From a virus, in the IMG/VR virus record IMGVR_UViG_3300046810_000557, positions 1 through 20,592 of that record: a stretch of DNA of 20,592 nt; one strand, 5' to 3'. Positions within the stretch are counted from its first letter, which is position 1. Every line of letters starts with the position of its first letter. The position numbers were made by a program, and so were the translations under genes. The notes beneath the pieces are model-generated. The model was not told the origin of the DNA. It saw nothing but the letters and a program-made list of their open reading frames with translations, and searched no databases. Below are positions 20,242 through 20,592 of the stretch, in pieces.

Positions 20242-20592
20242 ATGCAGTTCACCGTCACGATCAATCAGGTGAAGGCGTTGGAGTGGGGGCTGAATTCTCA
20301 GCAGGCCCTGCTGTTCGCCTTCGTCTACGGCTGCCCGAGTTGGACCAAGCCAATCAAGACTGACGACGGGATCTTCTTCGCGCTGAGCAAGGCCAAGATC
20401 ACTGAGGAGCTGCCGCTGCTCACTGATAAGCCAGACACTGCTTACCGCATGCTGAAGGCCTTGGAAGAGGCGGGTTTGATTGAGCTTTCCAGCACTTCGA
20501 ACATCACGCTGTTCCGCCTGACGGAGAAGGCGATCGAGTGGAACCAGAAGCTAGACGGGTCGGAAAAATATCCGACCCCACCAAAGAACGAA
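20242..20592 (+). CDS. Phage replication initiation protein, N-terminal part (runs off the window)
   Basis: The frame is open for 117 codons to the window end. It begins MQFTVTINQVKALEWGLNSQ and continues ALLFAFVYGCPSWTKPI and LSKAKITEELPLLTDKPDTA, a winged-helix segment (YRMLKALEEAGLIELSS). This start is typical of Pseudomonas phage replication proteins with an O-like DNA-binding N-terminus, which bind the phage origin and recruit helicase. The start follows the Rha stop by 1 nt, with GGAAGG as ribosome site. The C-terminus and the origin are outside the window. Confidence 0.75.
   Translation, partial: MQFTVTINQVKALEWGLNSQQALLFAFVYGCPSWTKPIKTDDGIFFALSKAKITEELPLLTDKPDTAYRMLKALEEAGLIELSSTSNITLFRLTEKAIEWNQKLDGSEKYPTPPKNE

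Noticed and set aside
1-20592. Insertion sequences or transposases
   Set aside because: No transposase motif or terminal inverted repeats with target duplications were seen. The accessory genes look like phage morons rather than transposon cargo.

Overview
The window is the integrase-proximal part of a lambda-like temperate prophage in a Pseudomonas chromosome, running from one host junction to the start of the replication genes. The Pseudomonas assignment is inference. It rests on a DUF1654-family gene, the tRNA-Ser 3' end used as attachment site, the phage gene families present, and the GC-rich core genes. Nothing here is a complete phage: head, tail and lysis genes lie beyond the right edge.

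Layout: (1) 1-176, host DNA with a tRNA terminator, then the 3' part of a tRNA-Ser(TGA) that serves as the attachment site. (2) 271-1564, tyrosine integrase and a DUF4224 excisionase-like gene, both leftward. (3) 1881-3750, an AT-rich rightward pair, an ABC/AAA-type ATPase plus a TOPRIM/DUF4276-like protein, a candidate defence module. (4) 3830-12944, the leftward early operon: a DUF4406 gene broken by an amber codon, a 693-residue cytosine methyltransferase with eight internal repeats, a remnant of a second methyltransferase, a PP-loop (PAPS-reductase-like) protein, YqaJ exonuclease, RecT, and several small coupled genes. Three rightward single genes sit in its gaps; two encode proteins with signal peptides. 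(5) 13312-15199, a CheD-like rightward gene, a leftward phage gene of unknown function and a small zinc-ribbon protein. (6) 15218-18858, the immunity region. (7) 18938-20592, a CII-like regulator, a terminator, a Rha-family regulator and the start of a replication protein.

The immunity region copies the lambda plan closely without obvious sequence relationship. A LexA-type CI repressor faces a small Cro-like protein across three 15-bp operators (TTAACC-N3-GGTTAA) spaced 24-25 bp centre to centre. A second cluster of two clear sites and one weak site, with the same spacing, covers a leftward promoter 3 kb away. Downstream of cI and in the same direction, where lambda has rexA and rexB, lie three AT-rich genes (297, 85 and 136 residues, all with hydrophobic segments) ending at a leftward terminator. 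Just after the leftward promoter come a boxA-like GCTCTTTA, a small hairpin, and a 48-residue Arg/Lys-rich ORF in the position of the N antiterminator.

The main candidates for undescribed biology are the three-gene cassette in the Rex position, the ATPase/TOPRIM pair, the N-like small ORF with its nut-like leader, and the CheD-like accessory protein. The operators, stop codon, overlaps, motifs and ribosome-binding sites were read directly from the sequence. The functions of the cassettes are inference.
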